DNA of 32,715 bases, from positions 1 to 32,715 of the forward strand of contig JACDNZ010000020.1 in assembly GCA_017656345.1 (NCBI GenBank). The letters run 5' to 3'. Position numbers and translations under genes: made by a program. This document shows, in pieces, positions 1 to 8,910 of the stretch. This stretch comes from Thermosipho sp. (in: thermotogales) (lineage in GTDB: Bacteria; Thermotogota; Thermotogae; Thermotogales; Fervidobacteriaceae). Below the pieces are notes generated by a model. That model made no database searches. It saw only the letters and a list, made by a program, of their open reading frames with translations, and had not been told where the DNA came from. Within the stretch, counting starts at the first letter, position 1. Every line of letters starts with the position of its first letter.

Positions 1-1
1 G

Positions 2-1186
2 TTAAGAGAGATGGATTTGAAACCTAACTTTTCTGAACTAGCCAGAATATATGGGATTGATAGAAGAACAGTAAAGAAATATTGGAACGGTTATCAGGGG
101 AAGCCTAAAACCAGGAACAAACCCAGTAAATTGGATAAATATTTTGAAAAAATAGCAATGTTAATGTCAATCAAAGGAATCACAATTAGAGCAGCATATG
201 AAAGATTAAAAGACGAAGAAGGGGGTGTGATTGGAACATATTCGAACTTTAGAAAATATATAAAAAGGAAGGGGTTGAGACCAGAGAAAGCTTCTAAAGG
301 GCACCCGAGATTTGAAACTTTACCTGGTATTCAAGCTCAAGTGGATTGGAAAGAAAATATGAAATTACATTCAAAAAGTGGTGAAGAATTTGTAGTAAAT
401 GTATTTAACTACAAATTGGGATATTCAAGATACTGTTACTTTGAATACAAACAAAGCAAAACGCAACACGATGTTTTTGAATGTTTAATCAATGCATTTA
501 AAGCTACAGGTGGTGTTCCACAAGAAATATTATTTGACAATATGAAATCTGTTGTTGATATTACTGAAAACGGTAGAAAAATAAACAACAAGATGAAAGC
601 TTTTGCAGAAGATTTTGGGTTTAAAGTTAAATTGTGTAAGCCAAAACACTCATTTACCAAGGGAAAAGTAGAATCAGCAAATAAATTTTTAAATTGGTTA
701 TTAGCATATAATTACGCTTTTGAGAATGAGGAAGAATTAAAGGATATAATAAGAAGAATAAATAAAAAAGTCAACACACAAATAAATCAAGCAACTAATG
801 TTCCGCCATTACTGTTATTCCAAAAAGAAAGGGAGTATTTATCCCCTCTACCAAGAAGACATATCATTGAATCATATGTAGACCACTCTATCAAAGTTAA
901 AGTCCAAAAAGATTCATTGATATACTACAAGGGGAATAAATACTCCGCTCCACCAGAATACATAGGAAAAATAGTTAATTTAAAAATTAATGAAAACTAC
1001 CTGTACATATATTATACCACAGAGTTAATAGCAGTTCATGAAATAACAGGTAAAAAAGTTAACTATCTTAGTAATCATTATATGGCATTAATGAGAAAAC
1101 ATGTAAAAGATGGCGATGAATTAAAAGAAGTATGTGAGAATAATCTAAAAAATCTGGATAAATTCTTGCAGGAGGAGAATGTATGA
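2..1186 (+). CDS. istA: IS21-family transposase IstA (5' end off window)
   Basis: IstA is the DDE transposase of IS21 elements and works with the IstB ATPase to cut and join element ends. Counting from the Met at 11, an N-terminal helix-turn-helix (ELARIYGIDRRTVKKYW) is followed by an integrase-type core with D112 (QVDWKE), D176 (LFDNMK) and E221 (GKVESANK), and a C-terminal Mu-type beta domain. The frame stays open to the window edge. The decayed copy downstream shows a TTG-AAA-AAA-AAT start about 14 codons before the equivalent of this Met, so the true start is probably just outside the window. The gene overlaps istB by four bases. No frameshift or internal stop is seen. Confidence 0.92.
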   Translation, partial: LREMDLKPNFSELARIYGIDRRTVKKYWNGYQGKPKTRNKPSKLDKYFEKIAMLMSIKGITIRAAYERLKDEEGGVIGTYSNFRKYIKRKGLRPEKASKGHPRFETLPGIQAQVDWKENMKLHSKSGEEFVVNVFNYKLGYSRYCYFEYKQSKTQHDVFECLINAFKATGGVPQEILFDNMKSVVDITENGRKINNKMKAFAEDFGFKVKLCKPKHSFTKGKVESANKFLNWLLAYNYAFENEEELKDIIRRINKKVNTQINQATNVPPLLLFQKEREYLSPLPRRHIIESYVDHSIKVKVQKDSLIYYKGNKYSAPPEYIGKIVNLKINENYLYIYYTTELIAVHEITGKKVNYLSNHYMALMRKHVKDGDELKEVCENNLKNLDKFLQEENV

Positions 1187-1944
1187 ATGTATATATAAAA
1201 TTACAAAACAACCTGGAGAAATTGAATCTAGTAAATATGAAAAATAATCTGGATAAATATATAAACTTGATAAACAATGGAGAAAAAAGCATAGTAGAAG
1301 CATTATATGAGTTAAGTGAATTAGAACTAAAAGCAAAGGAAAAAAGAGCTATTGCTTCGGTAGTAAAAGTAGCTAATTTTCCTTTCTTAAAAGGATTGGA
1401 AGATTTTGATTTCGATTTTCAACCAGGAATAAATAAACAACAAATTTTAGATTTGAAAAGCTTAAGATTTGTGGAAAATAATGAAAATATATTATTCGTA
1501 GGTACTCCAGGAGTTGGTAAAACGCATCTTGCAGTTTCATTGGGAATAGAATGTGCAAAACATAGATATTCAACTTATTTTATACATTTTCAAGAATTAA
1601 TAGCTCAATTGAAAAAGGCTCTAAAAGAAAATAGATTAGAAGTAAGACTAAAACACTTTGCAAAATACAAAGTATTAATAATAGATGAAATAGGATATTT
1701 ACCAATAGATAGAGATGACGCAAATATTTTTTTCCAATTAATCTCAAAAAGATATGAAAAACATTCAACAATAATAACAACCAATACACCGTTTTCAGAG
1801 TGGGGAGAAATATTCGGAACACCAATACTAGCACAAGCTATTTTAGATAGACTATTACATCATTCACACGTAATATCAATTAAAGGAGAATCATATAGAT
1901 TAAAAGAAAAACTCGATTTCTTTTCTAATTCATCTAAGCAATAG
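1183..1944 (+). CDS. istB: IS21-family helper ATPase IstB
   Basis: IstB is a DnaC/DnaA-like AAA+ ATPase that helps the IstA transposase select and remodel target DNA. The 253-residue length is usual for the family. Walker A is GTPGVGKTHL starting at residue 107, Walker B is VLIIDEIGYLP with D168-E169, and a sensor-like TTNTPFSEW follows. The start is well supported: AGGAGGAG at 1170-1177 sits at the right spacing, and the ATG overlaps the istA stop in an ATGA, so translation is probably coupled. The C-terminal part (RLLHHSHVISIKGESYRLKEK) is typical of the family. The coding frame appears intact. Confidence 0.93.
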   Translation: MNVYIKLQNNLEKLNLVNMKNNLDKYINLINNGEKSIVEALYELSELELKAKEKRAIASVVKVANFPFLKGLEDFDFDFQPGINKQQILDLKSLRFVENNENILFVGTPGVGKTHLAVSLGIECAKHRYSTYFIHFQELIAQLKKALKENRLEVRLKHFAKYKVLIIDEIGYLPIDRDDANIFFQLISKRYEKHSTIITTNTPFSEWGEIFGTPILAQAILDRLLHHSHVISIKGESYRLKEKLDFFSNSSKQ

Positions 1945-1959
1945 TACTTTTTTTGTACA

Positions 1960-2309
1960 TTATTATTTTCCCTTTTTTATGCTTTTTTATCTTGACTTTT
2001 ACATAACTAAAGATTCTCAAATGCTAAATTCTTATTACTTATATTATATGCTTCAAATCATTTGTTAATTTTTTTAGTTTTTTATCAAATATACTTCATT
2101 TTATTTCTCAATCGTCTGATAATTCATTTTTGAACAACTGTTTTTGGATATTAATTGTTTTTCGGTTAAATCATGATAAACCACTTATTAAAATTGGAAC
2201 TATAAATTATCTTTTATCGCCTTGTTTTCTTTAATTTTAAATTCTCTCAACAAAAATTTTAATGATTTGATATCATCAACATACTTTATATTTATTTAAT
2301 TCATCAATT
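1960..2309. other. Noncoding AT-rich spacer between two IS21 copies
   Basis: This 350-base stretch is very AT-rich, with long T tracts and no open frame of useful length on either strand. I see no convincing promoter, hairpin terminator or gene remnant. It separates the apparent right end of the intact IS21 element from the apparent left end of its decayed relative. Confidence 0.5.
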
Positions 2310-2351
2310 TGTACATTAATGGTATCCTTCTTTGGTAGGAAGGAACTCAAA

Positions 2352-2955
2352 ATTGAAAAAAAATCAAACAACATTGGCAAGAATCAAAGAAAATGAATCA
2401 TAAACCCCAACTTTTCTGAATTAGCTAGAATATGCAAAATTGATGGAAAAATCGTAGAAGAAATATTAATATGGTTATCATGGAACACCTAAAACCAGAA
2501 ACATTCTCTGCAAACTGGATAAATGCTATAAAATATAACACTGCTAACATCTATTTAAAGGAAACATAATTAGAATGGAATATGAAAGATTGAAAGAGAA
2601 AAAGAAGAAGATGTATTTGGGACAATTCAAACTTGAAAATTATGCAAAAAGAAAAGGGATTAGACTAGAAAAAAACTTTAAAAGATACACAAAATTTGAA
2701 AATTTACTTAATATTCAACTTCAAACGTTGTAAATATTGAAAATTATAGAAGATTAAACAGCTAAATGAAAGCTTTTATAGAAGATTTTGTGTTTAAAAT
2801 CAAATTATGGAAGCCTAAAAACCTTTCATAACATGAAAAAATTAACAATAGATAAAATAAGTTATTTAACTACAGATGAAGATGTTGCAAATATATCTTT
2901 CAATTAATCATAAAAAACATTTAACAATAATAACTAATACATTATTTTCATAACT
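2352..2955 (+). pseudogene. Decayed, internally deleted IS21 istA-istB remnant
   Basis: The DNA aligns by eye to the intact element at its left, with many substitutions, indels and stops. 2393-2700 matches the start of istA, including the CTTTTCTGAATTAGC block. About 2745-2830 matches the istA stretch encoding KMKAFAEDFGFKVKLCKPK. From about 2848 it jumps to the istB Walker B region and runs through the ITTNTPFSE segment to about 2955. Most of the istA core and the first half of istB are gone. The left end of the element may be the TGTACA at 2310. This is an old insertion of a related but not identical element, now non-functional. Confidence 0.85.
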
Positions 2956-3452
2956 TCTGATTTTTAAAACGGAAATAAATGGTTAAAAATTGGGCATAGC
3001 TTTCATTTCTAATAGTTTTTTTCTTTCTAAAATTGATACCTCTGATCTAAGACTATGTCCTGCAAACTACTTTGAAGTATTCCCATTCCTTATAGATAAC
3101 TTCCAACCCCTTATAAAACATTGTACAAAAGCTTCAATATTTTAATATTTTCATTTTGTTTACATTAAAAGTTTTTATTAAGCAAAAATCATTTATTTAC
3201 GTGTATTCTCTACAAAATTTTATTCAGAATCTCCTCTTTATTTTCATGTATCCTTATATGTTAACATTAATTTTTGTTCGCTATCTTTATATCCACAGGC
3301 TTTCAAAAGTTTTATAAACATCCAACCAGAAAATTCGTTACAAGGAAATTAGTAACCATATAATACACAAAAATACTTCCATAATTTTGTTGTTTGAATG
3401 TACAATCAATATTTATCAATTTTTTATTATCAAATCTTTAATAACATGGATT
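2956..3452. other. Noncoding region holding one orphan CRISPR-like repeat
   Basis: No open frame of useful length is visible. The stretch lies between the decayed IS21 remnant and the 3' end of the large lipoprotein gene. Its one recognisable item is the repeat-like sequence at 3079-3108, annotated separately. TGTACA hexamers at 3122 and 3400 may be chance or further IS end debris. No clear terminator for the lipoprotein gene was found here. Confidence 0.5.
3079..3108 (-). repeat. Orphan degenerate CRISPR repeat
   Basis: The 30 bases match the array consensus at 25 of 30 positions without gaps. The core CCATTCCTTATAG is identical, and one of the five differences (TAAC for TAAT) also occurs in the oldest array repeats at 22706 and 22778. 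It stands alone about 19.5 kb from the array, with no second copy within one spacer length on either side that I can see. It is in the same orientation as the array repeats. It may be a relic of an older array or a diverged single repeat. Confidence 0.7.
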
Positions 3453-6400
3453 TTAATTTTCCCAATAAACTTTAAAATTATCTATCAACATATAATCAAC
3501 AAAATATTCTTCAGCAGTGAAAAAAATGCAGTGATCAAAAACTATTGATGAATCTAATGGATATTTTCCTAATGAATTATTATCAATAAATATTTCAAAA
3601 TTTTCCTTGTATATTTTTATTTTTATGTTATACCATTTATCATAATTCAACTCTTTTAATTTCGATACCTTTTCTGTTACACAATCCATTGTACATAACT
3701 CAGCTTTTTTTTCATCAGCATAAATTATTACGTTCGGAAGCTGTGGTAATTCGCCACCTTTTACTTTATAATCTGAACCATCTAGCATTAATGAAAAAAA
3801 TGTTTTCCCAGTAATTAATAAATTAAACTCCAAAACTAAATTATTAAAATTTTGTGAAAATGTTTTAAGCATTGTAAAACAAGAGCCGGTAGAACTATCA
3901 GTTAGTTTTAACACTTGATTATCTCCATCTATTTTAACTAATTCTATATAAGAATTTTTATCAGAAGAAACTATTAACCAATTTTTTTCAAAATCATCTA
4001 GATTTTCATATTCATCAAAAGTATCTTCAAATATCAAATTACGATAATCTTGTTGAGGTTCAAAAAGTTTATTATTTTCATAACTTTCTATTTTTACAAT
4101 TTTAAAATTGTCCAAATAAAAACTTTTTGAATTTTTGTTGATAATATTAGAAAGTGAAATTAAAAATGCCGAAAAGTTTTTTACATCCATTTTATAACTA
4201 CCATAAAGTTTTTCATTTATATAAAAATGATAGTTATAATCTTTGAAATAAATTTTAAAATGATGCCATTTATTGAACTCGAGTGATGTTAAAAAATTTT
4301 CTTCTAAACAATCATCCTTATATACATTCAGACTATCTTCAAAAATATCAAAAACCAATCCAGGACCTCTCGCAAAGTCTCCATTGCCTAATTTCTTTAC
4401 AAGGATAATATCGATTAAATTGTTACCTGGTTCAAATTTCGCATCAAACTCTATATAACCTTCTGAAATTTCTTCTATTTCAGAAATTTCATTAAAAGCT
4501 GAAATAAAAAAAACTACATTGTCGTCTTTTTCTATATTAACTTTAAGTACTTTTCCCATAATTTCATCATTCGTTATTTCAAGAATCTCTTTCCTTGGAT
4601 AGCGAAATTTAATCCAAGGTATTTGGACAACAATCCCTAAAGGATAATTTTCAAAATTTTCATCAACAATTCTATTTTCTTTTATTCTTTCAACAATTTT
4701 AAAAGAAAAAGTATTACTTTCACTAATTCCACCTAAAACATTTTTTGCAACAACTTTCCAATAATATGTTTTACCGGGTTTTAGATTTGTTAAAGTGAAA
4801 TTAGTATCACGTAAATTAACTCTAACTAATTTTAAATTCTCACCTTCCCCAAAATAAATATCAAAGTAAATTTTATCTTTGTCAAGATCCTCTGAATACC
4901 ATTTAAGGGTAACAGTAGTGCTAGATATTAATGCTTTATCTGTTGGAAAAATATTAATAGGTTTACATGGAGGATTGCTTAGCATTTTGTCATCTTTTTT
5001 CACTATTTTTATGTTATCAATATAAGAAAAATTTGAAACGTAGGATAAAGCGGAACTAATAACAAAATAATTAAGATAATCTACTTTAACTATTCCAACT
5101 CCAACTTCTTTGTCATTAATATATACATGATATTTTTTGCTTTTTTGAAGTGAAAAATCAATTTTTATCTTATACCACTTATTAATTTGTATTTTATAAA
5201 CTTTTTCCAAAATATTTTTTTCAGAATTATACACACACAAATAACTTTCATTATTAAAACTTAATACTTCAATAAGTGGCCCTACACCTTCGTATTTACT
5301 GTCTTTACTTAACTTTTCAAAAGTTCCAACATAAAAGCTACTTTCTTTATTGTCAATCATAAAATCAAATTCAATATATCCATTACTTAAGTTTATTGAT
5401 CGACTTAAATTTACAAAATCATCTTCTTCAATCGCTTTAATTCTTAAAAATTTATTTTCCTTTTCACATGAAACTACTATATTTCCATTCCCAATTGATT
5501 TATATTCCCCTTCCCACTTCGTATTCTTAGTTGGTGGTAATCCTAATGGATAATTTTCAAAATCTTCAAAAAATAAAATATTTTCAGTTTTAAATTTCCA
5601 GATTGAACTTTCTAAACTCCCACTATTTCTATCTTTTACCACTACTTTCCAATAATAAACTTTACCCGGTTCTAGATAACCAATGTTATAACTTGGTACT
5701 TTCAGCTTAGAAGCTATAAGATTCATTTTATTTGCTTCGCCAAAGTAAACATCATAAACTAATTCATCATTTTCAGGATCAAAAGCATTCCAAGACAAAT
5801 TAACGTTGTTTACCAAAACATTTACCTGACCATTTATCGGATAGATAGGTTCTACCAAAATAGGTAAACTATTTGTTTCAAATTCATTAATTAAAGTTTT
5901 TGCAATACCACCTTTTCTATCTTTTGCAATTATTTTCCAATAATACCTCATTCCAGGTTTCAATGAAGGCTTATAAGTATTTGCTTGATAATTTTCTTCA
6001 ATTAACTCCAATTTGTCACCATAACCTATGTAAATATCGTACATAAGTGGATCTCCATCAGGATCATAAAATTCCCATTTCAAAGAATCATTCAAAGAAA
6101 TTTTTACCCCATTTTTAGGATAAATGTCTTTTAAAATTGGAGAATTTGTAGTTTCAAAAGAAAACACCTGTGATTCAACTGTGCCGCTTTTGTTGTCTTT
6201 TGCTATTACTTTCCAATAATATTTGGACCCTACTTTTAAATTTGTTAAAGTAAAACTATCTTCAAGATAATCTTCCACAATTAATTCCATTTTATTTGGT
6301 TCCAATCCATAATAAATATCAAAATATAACACATCATTATCATCATCTCTAGCATTCCATCTAATCGAAACTGACGTTGAAACATTCTTTTCACCATTTT

Positions 6401-7937
6401 TTGGATAAAATTGTTCATCAAACTTTGGAAGAGAATTGGTCTTAAAAGAATAAATATCACTACTAATTTCTCCACTTTTTTTGTCATAAGCAACCACTTT
6501 CCAATAATAAACACAACCTGGTTTGAGATTTTGGATTTCATATTTTGTACTTGTAGATTCGTTTAATACCATTGTCAAAAGGTTGGGAGAATTCCCCAGA
6601 TACAAATCATAATAAATTGTGTCATTATCCAAATCACTTGATTTCCATTCTAAAAGTATTTTTTTAGCTAACACACCAGTCAGACCATTTTTCGGATTTA
6701 AAATTACTGGTTTTAAGGGAAGATAAGAAGTGGTAAATGACCAAACAGGACTTTCTGCTCGCAATCCCATTTCATCTTTTGCTATTATCTTCCAGTAATA
6801 TGTAGTTCCTGGTTCAAGATTATCTAAAAAATATGTTGTTTTCTTGTAATTTTCAACAATTAGTTCTAGATTGTCTTTTTCACCAAAATACAAATCGTAA
6901 TATATAATCTCACTATCTTCATCCCTACATTCCCACGAAAGCGAAACATTTAAAGGAAGATTTTGTTCTCCATCTTTTATACCTGTATTTACTGGAGCAC
7001 TTGGTTTGAAACACGTTGTAAAAGAAAATATTTCACTTTCAGAAACTGCACCTTTTTCATCTTCCACAATAACTTTCCAATAATATTTGGTATCGGATTT
7101 TAACTTAACTTCTAATTCTTCATTTTTAGTTCTACCAACTAAGTTTAAGTTTGAAAAATTCTCGCCTAAATATACAAAATAAATCAAATTATCATTGTCT
7201 TTATCAAATCCCTCCCATTTCAATTTAGTTCTTAAAGAAACCTTAATTTGATTGTTTTCAGGAAAAATTAACTTTTTAATTTTCGGTACTGAATTAGTGG
7301 TAAAACTCCATATTGGCCCTTCTTTTACTCCGCCCTTTCCATCCTTGACAATAACTTTCCAATAATAGGTCATGCTTTCATTTAAATTTGGCAATTCATA
7401 TTCAGTATTTTCATATTCCTTTGCTAAAAGTTTTAAGTCAGTTATCTTTGTTCCAAAATATATATCAAACTTTAACTTATCATTATCCAAGTCTGTTGCT
7501 TTCCATTTTAATCTAATTTTATATTCATTTAAAATACTATTATTTTCAGGAAAAACAAGTTTGGGCTCATTGGGTATATGAGTTGTAGTAAATTTCCATA
7601 TAGGGCTCTCAGCTATTCCACCATTTGAGTCTTTTACTACAACTTTCCAATAATATGTTGTACCAGGTTCGAGTTCAATTAATTCATATTTAAATACTTC
7701 TAAATCTTTTTCAACTAATACAGGTGAAGAACTTTTGCCAAAATACAAGTAAGAAAGTATTTCATCATTTTCCTCATCAAAAGTATACCAGGTTAAAATA
7801 GGATTTAATATTACACTTGTTGCTCCATTTGCAGGGACAGGATTTGAAGGTATAGAAGGCGGGATATTTGTTTCACCACAAGAACTCAAAACAAAAAAAA
7901 TAATTATTATCACCAAAAAATAAGATGTTTTTTTCAC
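3453..7937 (-). CDS. Giant lipoprotein with nine FnIII-like repeats and jelly-roll modules
   Basis: This is a surface or periplasmic lipoprotein of about 1,495 residues, of unknown role, perhaps adhesion or glycan binding. A hydrophobic signal ends in the lipobox LSSC, so the Cys is probably lipidated. Eight tandem modules of 90-97 residues span roughly residues 27-786. Each has a strand ending in W, a (D/E)N/DND turn, Y(D)xYFG, a PGxxYYWKV strand and a closing FxT strand, as in fibronectin type III repeats. A ninth lies near 993-1085. Three beta-rich modules of about 190 residues (starting FEDFENYPLG, DENFENYPLG and FEDTFDEYEN) surround it and resemble LamG/concanavalin jelly rolls. I chose the GTG at 7937 over the ATG two codons upstream because GAGGGGG lies seven bases before it. 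Two proteins at 28854-31411 share its repeat style. Confidence 0.85.
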   Translation of the reverse strand: MKKTSYFLVIIIIFFVLSSCGETNIPPSIPSNPVPANGATSVILNPILTWYTFDEENDEILSYLYFGKSSSPVLVEKDLEVFKYELIELEPGTTYYWKVVVKDSNGGIAESPIWKFTTTHIPNEPKLVFPENNSILNEYKIRLKWKATDLDNDKLKFDIYFGTKITDLKLLAKEYENTEYELPNLNESMTYYWKVIVKDGKGGVKEGPIWSFTTNSVPKIKKLIFPENNQIKVSLRTKLKWEGFDKDNDNLIYFVYLGENFSNLNLVGRTKNEELEVKLKSDTKYYWKVIVEDEKGAVSESEIFSFTTCFKPSAPVNTGIKDGEQNLPLNVSLSWECRDEDSEIIYYDLYFGEKDNLELIVENYKKTTYFLDNLEPGTTYYWKIIAKDEMGLRAESPVWSFTTSYLPLKPVILNPKNGLTGVLAKKILLEWKSSDLDNDTIYYDLYLGNSPNLLTMVLNESTSTKYEIQNLKPGCVYYWKVVAYDKKSGEISSDIYSFKTNSLPKFDEQFYPKNGEKNVSTSVSIRWNARDDDNDVLYFDIYYGLEPNKMELIVEDYLEDSFTLTNLKVGSKYYWKVIAKDNKSGTVESQVFSFETTNSPILKDIYPKNGVKISLNDSLKWEFYDPDGDPLMYDIYIGYGDKLELIEENYQANTYKPSLKPGMRYYWKIIAKDRKGGIAKTLINEFETNSLPILVEPIYPINGQVNVLVNNVNLSWNAFDPENDELVYDVYFGEANKMNLIASKLKVPSYNIGYLEPGKVYYWKVVVKDRNSGSLESSIWKFKTENILFFEDFENYPLGLPPTKNTKWEGEYKSIGNGNIVVSCEKENKFLRIKAIEEDDFVNLSRSINLSNGYIEFDFMIDNKESSFYVGTFEKLSKDSKYEGVGPLIEVLSFNNESYLCVYNSEKNILEKVYKIQINKWYKIKIDFSLQKSKKYHVYINDKEVGVGIVKVDYLNYFVISSALSYVSNFSYIDNIKIVKKDDKMLSNPPCKPINIFPTDKALISSTTVTLKWYSEDLDKDKIYFDIYFGEGENLKLVRVNLRDTNFTLTNLKPGKTYYWKVVAKNVLGGISESNTFSFKIVERIKENRIVDENFENYPLGIVVQIPWIKFRYPRKEILEITNDEIMGKVLKVNIEKDDNVVFFISAFNEISEIEEISEGYIEFDAKFEPGNNLIDIILVKKLGNGDFARGPGLVFDIFEDSLNVYKDDCLEENFLTSLEFNKWHHFKIYFKDYNYHFYINEKLYGSYKMDVKNFSAFLISLSNIINKNSKSFYLDNFKIVKIESYENNKLFEPQQDYRNLIFEDTFDEYENLDDFEKNWLIVSSDKNSYIELVKIDGDNQVLKLTDSSTGSCFTMLKTFSQNFNNLVLEFNLLITGKTFFSLMLDGSDYKVKGGELPQLPNVIIYADEKKAELCTMDCVTEKVSKLKELNYDKWYNIKIKIYKENFEIFIDNNSLGKYPLDSSIVFDHCIFFTAEEYFVDYMLIDNFKVYWEN

Positions 7938-7993
7938 AATCATTCCCCCTCAAGTTAAAAAATAACTGTTTATAAAATTATTATTAGCTATCT

Positions 7994-8025
7994 ATTATAA
8001 ATTTTAATTTGGTCAAAATTGTCCA
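7994..8025 (-). promoter_or_regulatory. Possible promoter of the large lipoprotein gene
   Basis: On the minus strand a perfect TATAAT (7994-7999) lies about 55 bases before the chosen start. The best -35-like hexamer is TGGACA (8020-8025), but the 20-base spacing is long. A TTGACC lies closer, at a spacing that is too short. The -10 is therefore better supported than the -35. Confidence 0.35.
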
Positions 8026-8169
8026 CACACTAATGTTTAAACAAAAAAAATTCAACAAATTTCTTATCATCATTTATATAATCAAAAACTCCAAATTATG
8101 TAATGTAACATATTCAAATACTTTCAAAAATTCTTTTTTAGGCTTACAGGAACACATAAATAATTAGTC

Positions 8170-8910
8170 CTATTTAATACCAATTCTCTCAACTAATCCA
8201 AAACCTTGAGAATTTTTGGCGCCTAAACCAGTTTCATATGCAATTTTCAACAGTTCACTATCTCCACATAAATCAAAAGCTGTCATCCATGCAGTAATTT
8301 TAAAACCTTTATACGTCAAAACAACCTTTTTTGGATTAGTTCCTACATGTTTTATTTCAATTCTACCTTTTGGTTCCTTTTTATGAATTGCCTTATATTT
8401 TTTGACAATGTTTTTTTCCAAAATTTCCTTAAATTTATAATCATCCGGATGATAAAAAAATGTTTTTTTACTACCGCTTTCGGTTATAATTGTTGAGTAA
8501 GTAGTAACCGGAGATTTAGTTACAACTTTCAAAATGCCGTCTGGTTCAAAATTTATTGTTTCAATACCTTTTACATATAATTTATTTCTTCCCAAACTTA
8601 CTTCCTCAAATTTCAATAATTTTTCCATCAAATAATAGCAAAAACTATCATCATATGAAGAAATAATTAATTTAACTTCATCTTCAAAACTTATCGTATT
8701 ATTAGTTTTATTAATCCTAAATTTACCTAAAAGTCTCGAAAACGTATAAAGTTTAAATCTTCTTTTTTCATAGATAAAACCCTGATCATGAATAAATTTC
8801 CTATATTCTTCATCATTAATTAAATTTAAAATCGTTGCTTGCAATATATGATTATAATTTGTTGGTAATTCTAAATTGTCAAAACCAAAATTAACTACTA
8901 ACCTCATCAT
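8170..8910 (-). CDS. cas6: CRISPR RNA endoribonuclease Cas6
   Basis: Cas6 cuts the long pre-crRNA inside each repeat to release units with an eight-base repeat-derived 5' tag. The 246-residue length suits the family. The N-terminal ferredoxin-like fold includes PTNYNHILQATI, then FIHDQGF with H41, the likely catalytic histidine in this conserved position. The C-terminal glycine-rich loop GLGAKNSQGFGLVE (residues 228-241) is diagnostic. The start at 8910 has GGAG six bases upstream. It overlaps the 3' end of the Cas6-like paralogue by 20 bases and is the last gene of the Csm run. Given the array orientation, the cleaved repeat would leave the tag AUGGAAAU. Confidence 0.93.
   Translation of the reverse strand: MMRLVVNFGFDNLELPTNYNHILQATILNLINDEEYRKFIHDQGFIYEKRRFKLYTFSRLLGKFRINKTNNTISFEDEVKLIISSYDDSFCYYLMEKLLKFEEVSLGRNKLYVKGIETINFEPDGILKVVTKSPVTTYSTIITESGSKKTFFYHPDDYKFKEILEKNIVKKYKAIHKKEPKGRIEIKHVGTNPKKVVLTYKGFKITAWMTAFDLCGDSELLKIAYETGLGAKNSQGFGLVERIGIK

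Larger units (their letters stand above)
1..1959 (+). mobile_element. IS21-family insertion sequence (left end off window)
   Basis: The element carries the two-gene istA-istB arrangement of IS21, with a 4-base ATGA overlap. Both genes are intact inside the window, so it may still be active. The left end lies outside the window. I place the right end near the TGTACA at 1954-1959, 10 bases after istB stops. The same hexamer, within an 11-base match TTTGTACATTA, recurs at 2308-2318 where the decayed relative downstream appears to begin. IS21 ends usually begin with TG and finish with CA, which fits, but the boundary is inferred from only one end. Confidence 0.75.

Noticed and set aside
436-1834. 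Minus-strand open frames of 63-84 codons across istA and istB
   Set aside because: They are antisense shadows of the transposase genes, with no ribosome site or recognisable protein.
3122-3405. TGTACA at 3122 and 3400 as right end of the decayed IS21
   Set aside because: The hexamer is palindromic and common in such AT-rich DNA, and nothing between 2955 and these sites matches the element.
8100-8169. Terminator after cas6
   Set aside because: Only a short imperfect AGGA/TCCT pairing without a proper T run is visible, so I do not call one.
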